Assembly (NCBI GenBank): GCA_000697335.1
Contig: JNEM01009904.1
Span: forward strand, 1 to 18,062
Direction of reading: 5' to 3'
Source: Conidiobolus incongruus B7586
Taxonomy: Eukaryota > Entomophthoromycota > Entomophthoromycetes > Entomophthorales > Conidiobolaceae
Length of the DNA stretch: 18,062 nucleotides
A model generated the notes under the pieces. The model was given only the letters and a program-made list of their open reading frames with translations. It searched no databases and was not told where the DNA came from. The translations under genes were made by a program, and so were the position numbers. Each line of letters begins with the position of its first letter. Positions within the stretch are counted from its first letter, which is position 1. Positions 1 through 9,961 of the stretch are shown in pieces.

Positions 1-1956
1 ATTATTATAATATTTTATAATAATCAATATTTATTTATAAATAAAATACTTCCCTAATAAAATTTCAAAAAAAGATTATCTTAGCTTAACCTAATATTAT
101 GAATTTTATTTTACTAAAAGATTAGATAAAGAGATGTTTAATTCAGAAATTATAATAAATTGATATTAATTTTAAAAATTCTAATTATAGTTTATTAGAT
201 TTATTTAGCTATTGATAATTTAATTTTTTCAAGCTTTTGTCATATTATATGATATTTATTTAATAATTTTATCTATCAAAATAAATTTAAACATAATATA
301 AAATATAATTATATAACTATTATTAAATTGTTATTATAAATTTTTAACTAAATTAAAGAAATATTTTTAATATATTTTTTAATAATGTTTAAAAATATTA
401 TAATAAAAATTAGTTTATTAAATTTTGATAAATTTTAGATAATTTCCCTTCTAGTTTTAAAATAACAAATCTAGTAATAAAATAATAATTTCATATAAAG
501 AATTATTTCTATAAGTTGTTTATAAATTTTTAATAAATTTTAAGGGTTTATGTTTAGCTTTTAATAATATTAAATTAAAGACTTTTGACAATTATTATTT
601 AGTTTAAATATAATTAAAGTGAATATGAACTTTTTTAATTAAAATTTTTTAAGAAAAATTATTAATAATTATTTAAAACTATAAATTCTCCTAAATGTTC
701 TATATATAATTTAAAATCTCAAAGTAGTAGTATGTTTGAAAAAATCAGAATTTAATAAATTTAACCTTATTTTTTGCTAATGTGATATTATCAATTATTT
801 ATATTGTTAAATTTAGAAAATTTTATTCTTATAATTATCGATTGAAGCGATAGATTTGATAAAAATCAAATATGATTTTAAATTGAATCAGATTAATATA
901 GATGAATTTATGCTAAAATAACAATATTGTAACCAATAATCTCGATTTAATTTAAGAGTGCCATTATCAAAATATTAAACACTTAAACGTATATTGACAA
1001 ATGAGATTATAATGCAAAGGAAACGAGTATTTATCCAAATGGTTTATTATAAAATAATATTGGTTTTCATTTCATCTCAAAATATGAAATATAAATTATA
1101 TAAATGATCTTATAATTTTAAATATTAATTATGTATTTAAATAAACATATTTAACATATTATAGTATCAAAAATATATACAACTTTCTAATCTAACTAAA
1201 TAAATTTTATTATTAAGTTGAATAATATAAAAGCTTTATTTGTGTTATTATATTGATTTATCAGAATACTTATTGATTTAATTTTCCACATAGCTATCAA
1301 TCTATTAAAGTCAGTATTTTCCTTATAGATGATCAAATTCAACTTTCGATATTTGATCTTTTAAATTATACTATAATTGTAAAATTATAAATAATGAATT
1401 CATATATCTAAGTATGATTTATAAAATTTTTAATACTAACACATTTTTATAATTAAAAATTAGATAGGCCATTGTTTATGATATTATTTAATATATAGTT
1501 ATGAGCAGCTACAAAATTTTCAAATTCTTATATACCATATTAATGATTTGATTTTATTCAAGTTTAATAAAAAATTTAGGATCTTACGATTAAATTAATA
1601 TCTTACTTATTACATAAAAACTTAGAAGCTGGCTAATAAGGGAATGGTTTAATCTTTACACATATTATATTATATATCACTAAATCAAAGATATTTTGGT
1701 TAAAAATAATAATTTCAGTTATTAGATACTTTATTTTTGATTCACTTATTTTCTCATATTCATATCATTAATTAAAAATATCATTTAATTTGAAGAGTCC
1801 CATAAATCCTAGTGTGACGACTATTTATTAAATATTCTATAACTTAAAATTAATTAAGTCATTATATTTTAAAATTTCTATTCAATAATAATTCAAATTT
1901 AATAATTTATTTTTTAATTTTATAATATTTGTACTTTTTATTATATATCGTAAATT
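1..1956. other. AT-rich spacer without recognisable gene
   Basis: This stretch is very AT-rich and has stops in all frames. I found no open frame with coding character, no tRNA B-box and no snRNA signature. Two small adjacent hairpins (836-852 and 854-871) occur, but stems of 5-7 bp are expected by chance at this composition. The last 160 bp probably hold the promoter of the aminopeptidase gene, including a TCCCATAAAT element at 1798-1807. Confidence 0.6.
1798..1807 (+). promoter_or_regulatory. TCCCATAA upstream element, aminopeptidase gene
   Basis: TCCCATAAAT lies 150-160 bp upstream of the aminopeptidase ATG, in sense orientation. It is one of six TCCCATAA copies found upstream of genes in this window. 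Its function is inferred only from recurrence and position. Confidence 0.45.
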
Positions 1957-4836
1957 ATGTCACAACAAAATTCTAACCCAAATTCAAAAATCGAGGGAAA
2001 AATACACGGGAAGACGGAGGGTAAAATTGAAGGCAAGATCCAGGTTGAAGGTAAAATTGAGGGAAAGACAGAGGGTAAAACAGAAGGAAAGACTCACGTT
2101 GAAGGTAAGGTCGAGGGGAAAACCAGCGTACCTGGAAAGGTTGAAGGTAAAGTTCATGGAAAGGTGGAAGGGAAGGTTGAGGGCAAATATTTCCAAAATT
2201 CTAACCCCGAATCTTCTCCCTATCAGTTGCCTACCTCCTTAAATCCTCTAGTTTACAATTTGCACCTTATCCCCAACTTTGTTGATTTTACTTTCAGAGG
2301 AGAGCTATCCATTGAGCTTGAGATTAACCAGAGAACAAACCAAATTCAATTTAATTCCAAAAATATCGAATTAGACAACGTTAGTTTGGAACTTACCGAA
2401 GGTAAACTTTCCCAAAGCTTACCAATTCAGTCCAGAGTCCATGATCCCAAGACCAATATCGTCACACTTACTTTGGGATCCTTCCTCGAGCAGGGATCTC
2501 GCTGTAATTTGATTATCGATTATAAAGGTGCTATTAATGACAAGTTAGCTGGATTCTATCGTAGTTCTGTTCCTAAACACCCTAATCAAAAATACAGTTG
2601 GATGTTCTCTACACACTTCGAACCCAGTGAATCAAGACAAGCATTCCCTGGATGGGATGAACCCAAGTTCAGAAGTAAATTTAATATCAAGATGACCGTC
2701 CCTAAAAATCTTATTGCTTTATCCAACATGCCTGAGACCTCATCCGTTGATGTTGGTAATGATCTCAAGTTGGTCACTTTTGACACTACGCCCAAGATGC
2801 CTACCTATCTTGTCGCTTTTGCTGTTGGTGAATTCGATTTTGTAGAAACTCAAATGCAGAAAATTGATGGCACTACTATTCCAATCCGAGTTTATACTCC
2901 TTTAGGATTCGGAAGCCAAGGAAAGTTTGCTCTCGAAGTGACTAAGAACGCTTTAATGTTGTATGAACAAGTGTTTAAGACACCTTTCCAACTTCCCAAG
3001 GTAGATAGTTTGGCTGTTACTGATTTTAACATGGGAGCCATGGAGAACTGGGGTTTGATTACCTATAGAAGTGAAGCACTTCTATTTGATCCCGAAAAGA
3101 GTACACCATCAATTCGTCAAAGAATTGCTGGTGTTATTGCTCATGAATTGGCCCATCAATGGTTTGGTAATCTCGTCACTATTGATTGGTGGAGTCAGTT
3201 GTGGCTTAAAGAAGGTTTTGCTACTTGGCTTGGAACATATTGCGTTGACAAACTCTTCCCTCAATGGGATATCTGGACAGATTTCGTTGCTGATGATAAC
3301 CGTCGTGCACTCAATCTAGACAGCTTAGCTTCCTCTCACCCTATTGAAGTTGTAGTTAATCTTCCAGAAGAAATTGGCCAGATTTTTGATGCTATCAGTT
3401 ACAGCAAAGGTGCCAGTGTAATTCATATGTTATATGGCTATTTGGGTGAAGAAAAGTTTTTCGAAGGTCTCCGTTTATACCTCGATCGCTATGCTTACGG
3501 CTCCGCAAAAACCAAATACTTGTGGAAATGCTTCGAAGAAGTTGGTGGTACTGGCGTTGGTGAAATGATGGGTGTATGGACCCGTGTCCAAGGATATCCC
3601 GTTCTCAAAGTTGAAGACCAAGGCAGTCAAATTTGTGTATGTCAAAACCGTTACCTCAGTGGCAATGAAGAGACTTTATCAGACCAAGAAAAGAAACAAA
3701 CTTGGTGGGTTCCTCTCGGATTAGTTGACAAAGATGGCTCTGAATTCACTGATATTCAAGTTTTGACAGAATCTAAGCAAATCATCAATATTAGTTTAAA
3801 TGAAGTTGGAAAGTTTAATAAGAATTCCACCGGTCTTTATCTTACCCATTATCCCAGCAGTCATATTAAACAGTTAGGAGAGCAACTTTTAAATGCTGAT
3901 GAAAATAATTGGTTGACTGATAAAGATAAAGTAGGTCTATTGGGAGAGGTTGGAGCCCTCACCAAATCCGGTTTCATTTCAACTGTCGATCTTTTGAACT
4001 TCCTTACTAAGTTTGTTGGTCAGACCAGTTATTATGTTCTCGAAGATTGGGTTCAATGGGTTGGACTTACTAACCTTATTTTCTCTCCAACTATTCCCGA
4101 ACTCAAAGATTACTTTAATAACCTCAAGCAAAAAGTGTTCAGCAAATTGGTTGAGGAACTTGGTTGGATTACCAAACCCCAAGACAAGGATCTCACTGGT
4201 TACTTGAGAGCTCTCAGCATTTTCCAATGTGGTGATTCTGGATACCAACCAATTATTGAGGAAGGTAAAGGCTACTTCATGAGGTTGATGGAAGGCGACG
4301 AATCAGCTGTAAGCCCCGGTCTCCGTTCTGCCGTCTATAACATGGCACTTAAATACGGTGGTGAAAAAGAATACCAGTTACTCAAACGTAAATACTTGGA
4401 AACTGATGTTGAAGATCAGAAACTCATCTGTCTCCGCAGTCTCTGCGCTACATCGCAACCCCATCTCATCGAATCCACTCTTCAATGGGCCCTTACTGAT
4501 GATGTCCGCAACAAGGATTTGGGATCTGTAATCGCCACTATGAGTCGCAACCCACTCGGAGGACCCATTGTCTGGAAATTCGTTCAAAACAATTGGGCCA
4601 AGATTTTACAATTATTTGGTGATACCCAAGGAACTTTAGGAAATATTGTTAAAGCTAGTTTTCATTGGATGAATGAAAAGTCTCAAATTGAAGAAGTCAA
4701 AAAATTCTTCAGCGAGAATGAAATCAAAGGTGCCAAACGTGGTTTGGAGCAAGGTTTGGAGAATGTTCAAGTCCAAAGTCAATGGTTGGAACGTGATCGC
4801 GAAAATGTTAAGCAGTGGTTGGAATTTACCTTGTAG
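1957..4836 (+). CDS. M1 family zinc aminopeptidase (puromycin-sensitive/Aap1 type)
   Basis: This is a 959-residue zinc metalloaminopeptidase that removes N-terminal residues from peptides, probably in the cytosol. The exopeptidase motif GAMEN is at residues 360-364. The zinc site is HELAH (396-400) plus E419 in WLKEGFA, with the usual 18-residue spacing. Y482 in the YSKGAS stretch is the likely transition-state tyrosine. An M1 N-terminal beta domain covers about residues 90-300 and an ERAP1-C-like helical domain about 600-950. No intron is needed. Relatives are commonly 850-900 residues; the excess is an N-terminal Gly-Lys repeat at residues 11-77. The ATG at 1957 is the only sensible start because the repeat is in the same frame. 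I see no signal peptide or membrane segment. The family is certain; the exact orthologue (Aap1, Ape2 or NPEPPS) is not. Confidence 0.95.
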   Translation: MSQQNSNPNSKIEGKIHGKTEGKIEGKIQVEGKIEGKTEGKTEGKTHVEGKVEGKTSVPGKVEGKVHGKVEGKVEGKYFQNSNPESSPYQLPTSLNPLVYNLHLIPNFVDFTFRGELSIELEINQRTNQIQFNSKNIELDNVSLELTEGKLSQSLPIQSRVHDPKTNIVTLTLGSFLEQGSRCNLIIDYKGAINDKLAGFYRSSVPKHPNQKYSWMFSTHFEPSESRQAFPGWDEPKFRSKFNIKMTVPKNLIALSNMPETSSVDVGNDLKLVTFDTTPKMPTYLVAFAVGEFDFVETQMQKIDGTTIPIRVYTPLGFGSQGKFALEVTKNALMLYEQVFKTPFQLPKVDSLAVTDFNMGAMENWGLITYRSEALLFDPEKSTPSIRQRIAGVIAHELAHQWFGNLVTIDWWSQLWLKEGFATWLGTYCVDKLFPQWDIWTDFVADDNRRALNLDSLASSHPIEVVVNLPEEIGQIFDAISYSKGASVIHMLYGYLGEEKFFEGLRLYLDRYAYGSAKTKYLWKCFEEVGGTGVGEMMGVWTRVQGYPVLKVEDQGSQICVCQNRYLSGNEETLSDQEKKQTWWVPLGLVDKDGSEFTDIQVLTESKQIINISLNEVGKFNKNSTGLYLTHYPSSHIKQLGEQLLNADENNWLTDKDKVGLLGEVGALTKSGFISTVDLLNFLTKFVGQTSYYVLEDWVQWVGLTNLIFSPTIPELKDYFNNLKQKVFSKLVEELGWITKPQDKDLTGYLRALSIFQCGDSGYQPIIEEGKGYFMRLMEGDESAVSPGLRSAVYNMALKYGGEKEYQLLKRKYLETDVEDQKLICLRSLCATSQPHLIESTLQWALTDDVRNKDLGSVIATMSRNPLGGPIVWKFVQNNWAKILQLFGDTQGTLGNIVKASFHWMNEKSQIEEVKKFFSENEIKGAKRGLEQGLENVQVQSQWLERDRENVKQWLEFTL
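1987..2187 (+). repeat. Coding tandem repeat, Gly-Lys rich (15 units)
   Basis: The repeat encodes residues 11-77 of the aminopeptidase. It has 15 units, each beginning with K and ending with G: twelve tetrapeptides of the KxEG/KxHG kind and three hexapeptides (KIQVEG, KTHVEG, KTSVPG). The DNA period is 12 bp with occasional 18-bp units. Synonymous positions differ between copies, so the array is not freshly expanded. It lies before the first conserved M1 strand. Confidence 0.9.
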
Positions 4837-5377
4837 CAATACACTTTTTTTTATTAAAATTTTTTAACCTATTAGTTTTTAATTATTTTATTTTATTTTA
4901 TTTAGTTTTTAACTCGTTGTTTATGTAATACAATATAAAACATGGCATTGATATAATGTAGTTTACAAATCACTTAATTTTTAATGTTTTTAATAATTAA
5001 TAATTAATAGTTGTTATTGACCAATTTGAATTTTAAATTAGTTAAATATTTCTTAATTTTTCAAATAATTAATATAAAAATTAAAAAAATATCTATATTT
5101 AAGAAATTTTTTAAGTTGATAATATTTATTCATTGAAAACAAAAATAGCTTTCCAATACATAATTATTATTATATTTAAATACACATATATGTTATAATA
5201 ATGAAAATTCGACTACAATAGAACAAATATTTTCCAAATATGGTTCCCATAATTTGATAATCACTCAGTTTAAATATTAATTTAAATCTTAACAAATTCC
5301 CATTAATTTAATATTTAAATATTAATAGAAATATAAAGATATTTATTTAAATATCAAATTAATTTAATAATATAAAA
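4837..5377. other. Intergenic AT-rich spacer
   Basis: This spacer lies between the aminopeptidase stop and the S13 start. No gene is visible. The only standout sequence is near the right end, the probable S13 promoter: TCCCATAATT at 5245-5254, followed by AATCACTC at 5259-5266. Confidence 0.6.
5245..5254 (+). promoter_or_regulatory. TCCCATAA upstream element, S13 gene
   Basis: TCCCATAATT lies about 125-133 bp upstream of the S13 ATG, in sense orientation. A weaker relative, TCCCATTAAT, sits at 5298-5307. The element matches those upstream of five other genes in the window. Confidence 0.5.
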
Positions 5378-5773
5378 ATGGTACATATTTTGGGTGTTAA
5401 CTTACCAGAACAAAAGGTTGTTCGTATCGCCTTAACTTACATCTATGGAATCGGACCTCAAACTGCTCAAAATATCTGTAATCAATTATCCATTCACAGA
5501 GAGTGTAAATTACGCGATTTAGACGAAACTAAAATCATTCAATTAACCGAAATTTTGAGTAAAATGACAATTGAATCGGATTTAAAGAGAGAAATTAAGA
5601 AAAATATTCAACATTTAAAAAATATTGGTTGTTACGTTGGTAGAAGACATACTTTCGGTTATCCCGTTCACGGTCAAAATACTAGAAATAATGCTAAAAT
5701 TGCTAAAAGATTAAATATTAAGAGATCTTATACTACGGGTACCTCTGCTTGGTTTTCAAAGTTAAGTTTATAA
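5378..5773 (+). CDS. SWS2: Mitochondrial small ribosomal subunit protein S13 (uS13m)
   Basis: This is a 131-residue uS13-family protein of the mitochondrial small ribosomal subunit, which by family contacts the subunit head and the P-site tRNA. It shows the S13 pattern: MVHILGVNLPEQKVVRIALT at the N-terminus, then YGIGPQTA (helix-two-turn-helix), then the basic C-terminal block GxRHTFGYPVHGQNTRNNAK. The HGQNTRNNAK segment and the missing long C-terminal tail match fungal mitochondrial Sws2 better than cytosolic S18. It has one exon. There is no clear cleavable presequence, as in yeast Sws2, so import may use internal basic sequence. The flanking intron-bearing eukaryotic genes show it is nuclear-encoded. 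The next gene, BUD31, is convergent with it. Confidence 0.92.
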   Translation: MVHILGVNLPEQKVVRIALTYIYGIGPQTAQNICNQLSIHRECKLRDLDETKIIQLTEILSKMTIESDLKREIKKNIQHLKNIGCYVGRRHTFGYPVHGQNTRNNAKIAKRLNIKRSYTTGTSAWFSKLSL

Positions 5774-6081
5774 ATTATTATATCATAAAATTGAATTTTA
5801 TTAAATCTTTTTTGTTTAATTAATTTTACTTATTTTTGCCTAATATTAATATCATTATTTTATTGATATTTTCATCAAAATTGTACTAATGATACTATTT
5901 ATTTCAAGTATAGTTAATTAAATATACAATATCTTCAAATATAAATCCAATATCAATGTTTGACTTAAATATTTACTATAATATATTAATCACCAAACAA
6001 ATTAGTATAACTATTAAAAAGAACGTTAGAAGAATTTTATTAATAATGAATGATAAATCGAAATATTACAATATAACTAAA
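5774..6081. other. Convergent intergenic spacer S13/BUD31
   Basis: This spacer lies between the ends of two convergent genes. It is AT-rich and presumably holds both 3' untranslated regions. A plus-strand open frame starting at 5956 runs into the reverse complement of BUD31 and has no coding character. Confidence 0.6.
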
Positions 6082-6525
6082 CTAATCACCACTTGCACAT
6101 CCCTTACATCCACAAAGAACACACTCAATGGTTTTACCATCCTGAAGTTTCTTTTTAGGCACACGACAAATACAAGCATTACCAAAATTAGTATCCTTAG
6201 GCTGAATACACCTCAAACAGCACAACTTTTCATAACCACTCTTCTTCCACTTGGCTATTAAGTTCCCGTCAGCATACTTTTGCTTGATACAGTATTCATA
6301 CACTTCTTTAGAGATGACCTTTCTTTTATAGTATAAATCGTAAATATAACGCGATCGAGCATGGGTAATTTGAAAAACTGGCCATAAAGCTTCCACCTTT
6401 CTTTTACCTTCATGAGGTTCATTTTCAGCATCTCTCAATTTTTTAGCAAATTCATTTAATGTAGGTTCTATCTGATCAAATCCTTCAGGCGGTTTTCTAC
6501 TTCTTAATGTTCTAATTTTTGGCAT
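6082..6525 (-). CDS. BUD31: Pre-mRNA splicing factor BUD31 (G10 family)
   Basis: This is a 147-residue G10/BUD31 protein, a spliceosome component associated with the Prp19/NTC machinery and the catalytic RNA core; it acts in the nucleus. Almost the whole family signature is visible. The N-terminus is [18 protein letters not shown] central helical region with [12 protein letters not shown] follows. The C-terminal cysteine-rich zinc region begins at [15 protein letters not shown] and ends in the [13 protein letters not shown] cluster. The length matches the human protein (144 residues). It is intronless here. An ACCCATAA variant of the recurrent upstream element lies in sense orientation about 75-85 bp before its ATG (6601-6610, minus strand). 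It is divergent from eIF4A. Confidence 0.97.
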   Translation of the reverse strand: MPKIRTLRSRKPPEGFDQIEPTLNEFAKKLRDAENEPHEGKRKVEALWPVFQITHARSRYIYDLYYKRKVISKEVYEYCIKQKYADGNLIAKWKKSGYEKLCCLRCIQPKDTNFGNACICRVPKKKLQDGKTIECVLCGCKGCASGD

Positions 6526-7185
6526 TTTTTATGATTAATCGTTTTTAAATTAATAATAAAACGAGTTATATAATTTATATTTTTTGAAGAAATATTTTCA
6601 AGTTATGGGTCAATTTAAAAATTATGATTCTTTTGATAAAATGAATGTATATTATTATATTTTATATTTGAAAAAATAAAATTCTAATAATTTGATAATT
6701 TATAGTTACTATATTTTATAATAATATTCAATTAAAATAGATTTTTATTTAAAATCAATATTTGCTTATTTTGCGAGAATAGTTCACTTATTCAAAATAG
6801 ATATATATCATTAAAATAAAATTTATTTTATAATACCAGCGGAAATAACGATTGTTTTATTACATTTCAAAGAGAATAAACTAAATTATTATGGATAAAT
6901 ATTATAAAATCAGTTAGAAAAGTGTTTAATTAAAAAATAAAATAATGATATTATCAAAAATTAATTATTTCAAAATATATAACATTACAATTGATATCAT
7001 AAATTTTAATTGTTGAGTATGAATGGACCAATCAAAATGATTATCAGAAATCAACCAACCAGCATGTCAGATTTTCTAAGAAATTTCAAATTTTTTTGAG
7101 AGATATTTTATTATGCCAACTCAATTAATTGAAAAGTGCCTTTATAATTTTTTATTATTTTAAAAGGAACTTTTAACAATTGACA
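6526..7185. other. Divergent promoter region BUD31/eIF4A
   Basis: This 660-bp AT-rich spacer lies between two divergently transcribed genes and must carry both promoters. A slightly less AT-rich patch at about 7015-7075 has no recognisable RNA signature. Apart from the CCCATAA variant on the BUD31 side (6601-6610) I see nothing specific. The eIF4A side lacks that motif. Confidence 0.5.
6601..6610 (-). promoter_or_regulatory. ACCCATAA upstream element, BUD31
   Basis: On the minus strand this reads ACCCATAACT, about 75-85 bp upstream of the BUD31 ATG in sense orientation. It differs from the six TCCCATAA copies at the first base, so it is the weakest member of the set. Confidence 0.35.
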
Positions 7186-8568
7186 ATGAGCCAGTGAGTT
7201 TTGTTCATATTGATTTTCTTAGTAATTGTATTAATTCTCAATTTGTTTTAGTACTGAAGCTGCCCAAGGTGTTAGTGAAATTCCCGCTACTCAAATTGAG
7301 GTTAGTCTCTCCATAATCCCTTTTCATTTCCCTTTTTCTAAATCATTTTTAATTTAGAGTAACTGGGATGAAGTTGTTGAATCTTTCGATGATATGGACT
7401 TAAAGGAAGAACTTTTACGTGGTATCTACGCTTACGGGTATATAATTTTATTTCTTTCAGGTCTGATCTATTTTCAAGGTATTAACCAATTTTTGTATTT
7501 AGTTTCGAACGTCCTTCCGCCATTCAACAACGTGCTATTAAGCCCATTTTGACTCACCGCGATTGTATCGCTCAAGCTCAATCTGGTACTGGTAAAACTG
7601 CCACCTTCTCCATTTCAGTTTTACAAACTATTGATGTCAATATCAAGCACCCTCAAGCTTTGATTTTGGCTCCTACTCGTGAATTGGCTCAACAGATCCA
7701 AAAGGTCGTTGTTGCCCTCGGTGATTACATGAACATTGAATGCCACGCCTGTATTGGTGGTACCAATGTCCGTGAAGATGCCGCCAAATTCCAAAGTGGT
7801 GTCCACGTTGTTGTCGGTACTCCCGGTCGTGTTTTCGATATGATCAACCGTAACGTTTTTAACACTGATTATATCAAGATGTTCGTTCTTGACGAAGCTG
7901 ATGAAATGTTATCCCGTGGTTTCAAAGAACAAATCTATGAAGTTTTCCAACTCTTACCCCCTACCACCCAAGTTGTTCTCTTATCTGCCACCATGCCCAC
8001 CGACGTTTTCGAAGTCACCCAAAAATTCATGAGAGATCCCATTAAGATTTTAGTCAAGCGTGACGAATTGACCCTTGAAGGTATTAAGCAATTCTACGTC
8101 AACTGTGAAAAGGAAGAATGGAAATTAGATACTTTATGTGATCTTTACGAAACTATCACCATTACCCAAGCTGTTATCTTCTGTAACACCCGCAGGAAGG
8201 TCGATTGGTTGACTGATAAACTCAAGGAACGTGAATTCACCGTTTCTGCCGTCCATGGTGATATGGACCAAGCTCAACGTGATGTCATTTTGAAAGAATT
8301 CCGTTCTGGCTCTTCCCGTGTCTTAATCTCCACCGATTTGTTGGCTCGTGGTATTGATGTCCAACAAGTTTCCTTAGTCATCAACTACGATCTCCCCTCC
8401 AACCGAGAAAACTACATTCACAGAATCGGTCGTGGTGGTCGTTTCGGTCGTAAGGGTGTTGCCATCAACTTGATTGCTAATGAAGATGTTGTTGCTCTCC
8501 GCGATCTCGAATCCTTCTACAACACTCAAATCGAAGAAATGCCCATGAATGTTGCCGATCTCATTTAA
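7186..8568 (+). CDS. TIF1: Eukaryotic initiation factor 4A, DEAD-box RNA helicase
   Basis: This is a four-exon gene: 7186-7193, 7252-7300, 7358-7437 and 7503-8568. It joins to 400 codons, the usual eIF4A length. Introns are 58, 57 and 65 bp with GT and TTTAG ends. The product is the ATP-dependent RNA helicase of eIF4F, which unwinds mRNA leaders for ribosome scanning. Visible motifs: Q motif around F47-Q55, Walker A AQSGTGKT (71-78), PTRELA, TPGR, DEAD (176-179), SAT (207-209), ARGID (327-331) and HRIGR (352-356). Codons are C-ending in many boxes (ACC, GTC, CTC, TTC), far from the AT-rich background, which suggests high expression. The reconstructed start reads MSHTEAAQGV. Intron 3 contains an internal TTTCAG (7455-7460) that would lead to an early stop if used. 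eIF4A rather than FAL1 is inferred from overall similarity. TIF1 is the yeast symbol. Confidence 0.95.
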
Positions 8569-9466
8569 ATTTAATATTAGAAATATCTAAACCATATATA
8601 CTATATATATATATCATATCTTTCTAAAACTATTCGCATTTTCTTGTTATCTTTTCCTCTTTTAATATTTTTTAATATTACCCCTTCACTCTTTCTAAAC
8701 TCTTTGCCTCGATAAATTCTCTTTCAGAATACAATACCATTTTATTTTATGAATATAACTTTATATTTTCTATTACTTATTGATTTAAATAACCAGTTAA
8801 ATGTGTTTAATAATTAGATCATAATAATTCTTATTTACATTATTTATTCGAATTCCATATATATTAAATATTGTTCATGTTCAATTCTATTAATTCTTTA
8901 ATAATTCTGCATTTTTAATATCATATAAACTCAATATATTAGGTTCATACATTGGATTTTTTTAATATCAGTTTTTCTTTATATACTGCCATACTCCATT
9001 TTCTAAATTTACACTCTACCAACTTTAATTAATATTTTAGTATGTGAAAAATTTTATTACAAGTAAAATTTATTAAATAATCTTGTTATTTATTATTATA
9101 GATAAAACACAAGTATATTGGATTTAATATATTAGAGCTAATTCTACATATTACTAATGGTTTAAATAACATAAGTTTACTATATAGTAGTATTTATTTT
9201 AATAAAAAATTATAATTATTTCAGAATTAAAAATTATAAATTCTCAACTTGAAGAATTGTTTATATTTTTAATCGTTATTTTTCCAATTTCATTGATTAT
9301 ATGAGAACATATTCTAAAGTATAATAAAAATATTGACTAAGATAATCATAGCTATAATCCTTATTTTTAGCAATATTTAATTCTAATTACTAAATATGGA
9401 CTGGAATATATTTGTCATTAAAATTGGCAATATTATGAAATCACTCGATTCCAAATATTAAATACA

Positions 9467-9476
9467 TCCCATAAAA
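9467..9476 (+). promoter_or_regulatory. TCCCATAA upstream element, U4 snRNA gene
   Basis: TCCCATAAAA lies about 55-64 bp upstream of the likely U4 5' end, in sense orientation. The same element occurs upstream of protein-coding genes here, so it is not snRNA-specific. Confidence 0.5.
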
Positions 9477-9495
9477 ACATATCAAAAAATCCAAG

Positions 9496-9510
9496 TATAA
9501 ATATATTAAA
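9496..9510 (+). promoter_or_regulatory. TATA-like box of the U4 gene
   Basis: TATAAATATATTAAA begins about 35 bp before the proposed U4 5' end, a plausible distance for a TATA element. In such AT-rich DNA the match alone is weak; the spacing makes it worth marking. Confidence 0.4.
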
Positions 9511-9530
9511 CCAACATTTGAATTAAGGTT

Positions 9531-9730
9531 ATCGTCCTTATCGAGTTCATTGGGAAATATATAATCAGTGAAGGTCTACTGAGATTATATGTGCTGACAA
9601 AGTAAACTAATCGCAAAGGATTAGGTACTTTATCTTAATCCCTCTCACCAAGTTTAATTCACTAAAATTGACTCTATGTCTTTTATTGGATTAAACTTAA
9701 TTTTTGGAAAACTCACTATTGAGTTTATTT
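9531..9730 (+). ncRNA. U4 spliceosomal snRNA
   Basis: This is an unannotated-looking RNA gene recognised from structure. U4 carries U6 into the spliceosome as the U4/U6 duplex. The 5' stem-loop has a perfect 8-bp stem (9559-9566 with 9583-9590). Inside is a kink-turn: AGUGA (9567-9571), a 2-bp AG/CU stem with pentaloop GUCUA, then GA (9581-9582). This is the arrangement bound by Snu13/15.5K. UGCUGA at 9592-9597 matches the U4 side of U4/U6 stem I. UCCUUAU (9535-9541) and GGGAA (9552-9556) match the yeast stem II ends. A central hairpin spans 9599-9631, and a 9-bp stem joins 9650-9658 to 9690-9698. A perfect Sm site AAUUUUUGG (9699-9707) precedes a terminal hairpin (9709-9726). At about 200 nt it is longer than yeast (160) or human (about 145) U4. 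The exact ends are estimates. Confidence 0.9.
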
Positions 9731-9961
9731 TTTATTATATTAAAATTAGTGTTATATTTGATTGTTTTGGCATGTATATTGTAAATTTTGAATTTATTTT
9801 ATATAATCATTTTTTTCATTTATTGTGACTCCTTTTTAAGTAAAAATAAATAATTTTGAAGGAGTAAAAAAATTAAAAACTTTTTATAATAATTAAATTG
9901 AAACCTTCATTAAATAAATTCAAATTATAACCAATTAAAAAGCAAAAAAAAACAAATTTTT

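Larger units (their letters stand above)
8569..9530. other. AT-rich spacer between eIF4A and U4
   Basis: No open frame of note is present. The first part is the eIF4A 3' untranslated region, with a TA-dinucleotide run at about 8596-8616. The last 100 bp contain a probable U4 promoter: AATCACTC at 9439, TCCCATAA at 9467 and a TATA-like run at 9496. Confidence 0.6.

Noticed and set aside
836-871. Two adjacent hairpins in the left spacer
   Set aside because: Stems of 5 and 7 bp are expected often by chance in about 80% AT sequence, and no RNA family signature is nearby.
1984-2242. Open frames on both strands across the N-terminus of the aminopeptidase
   Set aside because: They are by-products of the 12-bp repeat, which stays open in several frames. 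Only the KxEG frame continues into a known domain.
5956-6261. 101-residue plus-strand open frame
   Set aside because: Most of it is antisense to BUD31, the rest is AT-rich noise, and it has no recognisable domain.
7455-7460. Alternative acceptor TTTCAG inside eIF4A intron 3
   Set aside because: Using it would add a short segment that hits a stop. The downstream TTTAG restores the conserved [11 protein letters not shown].
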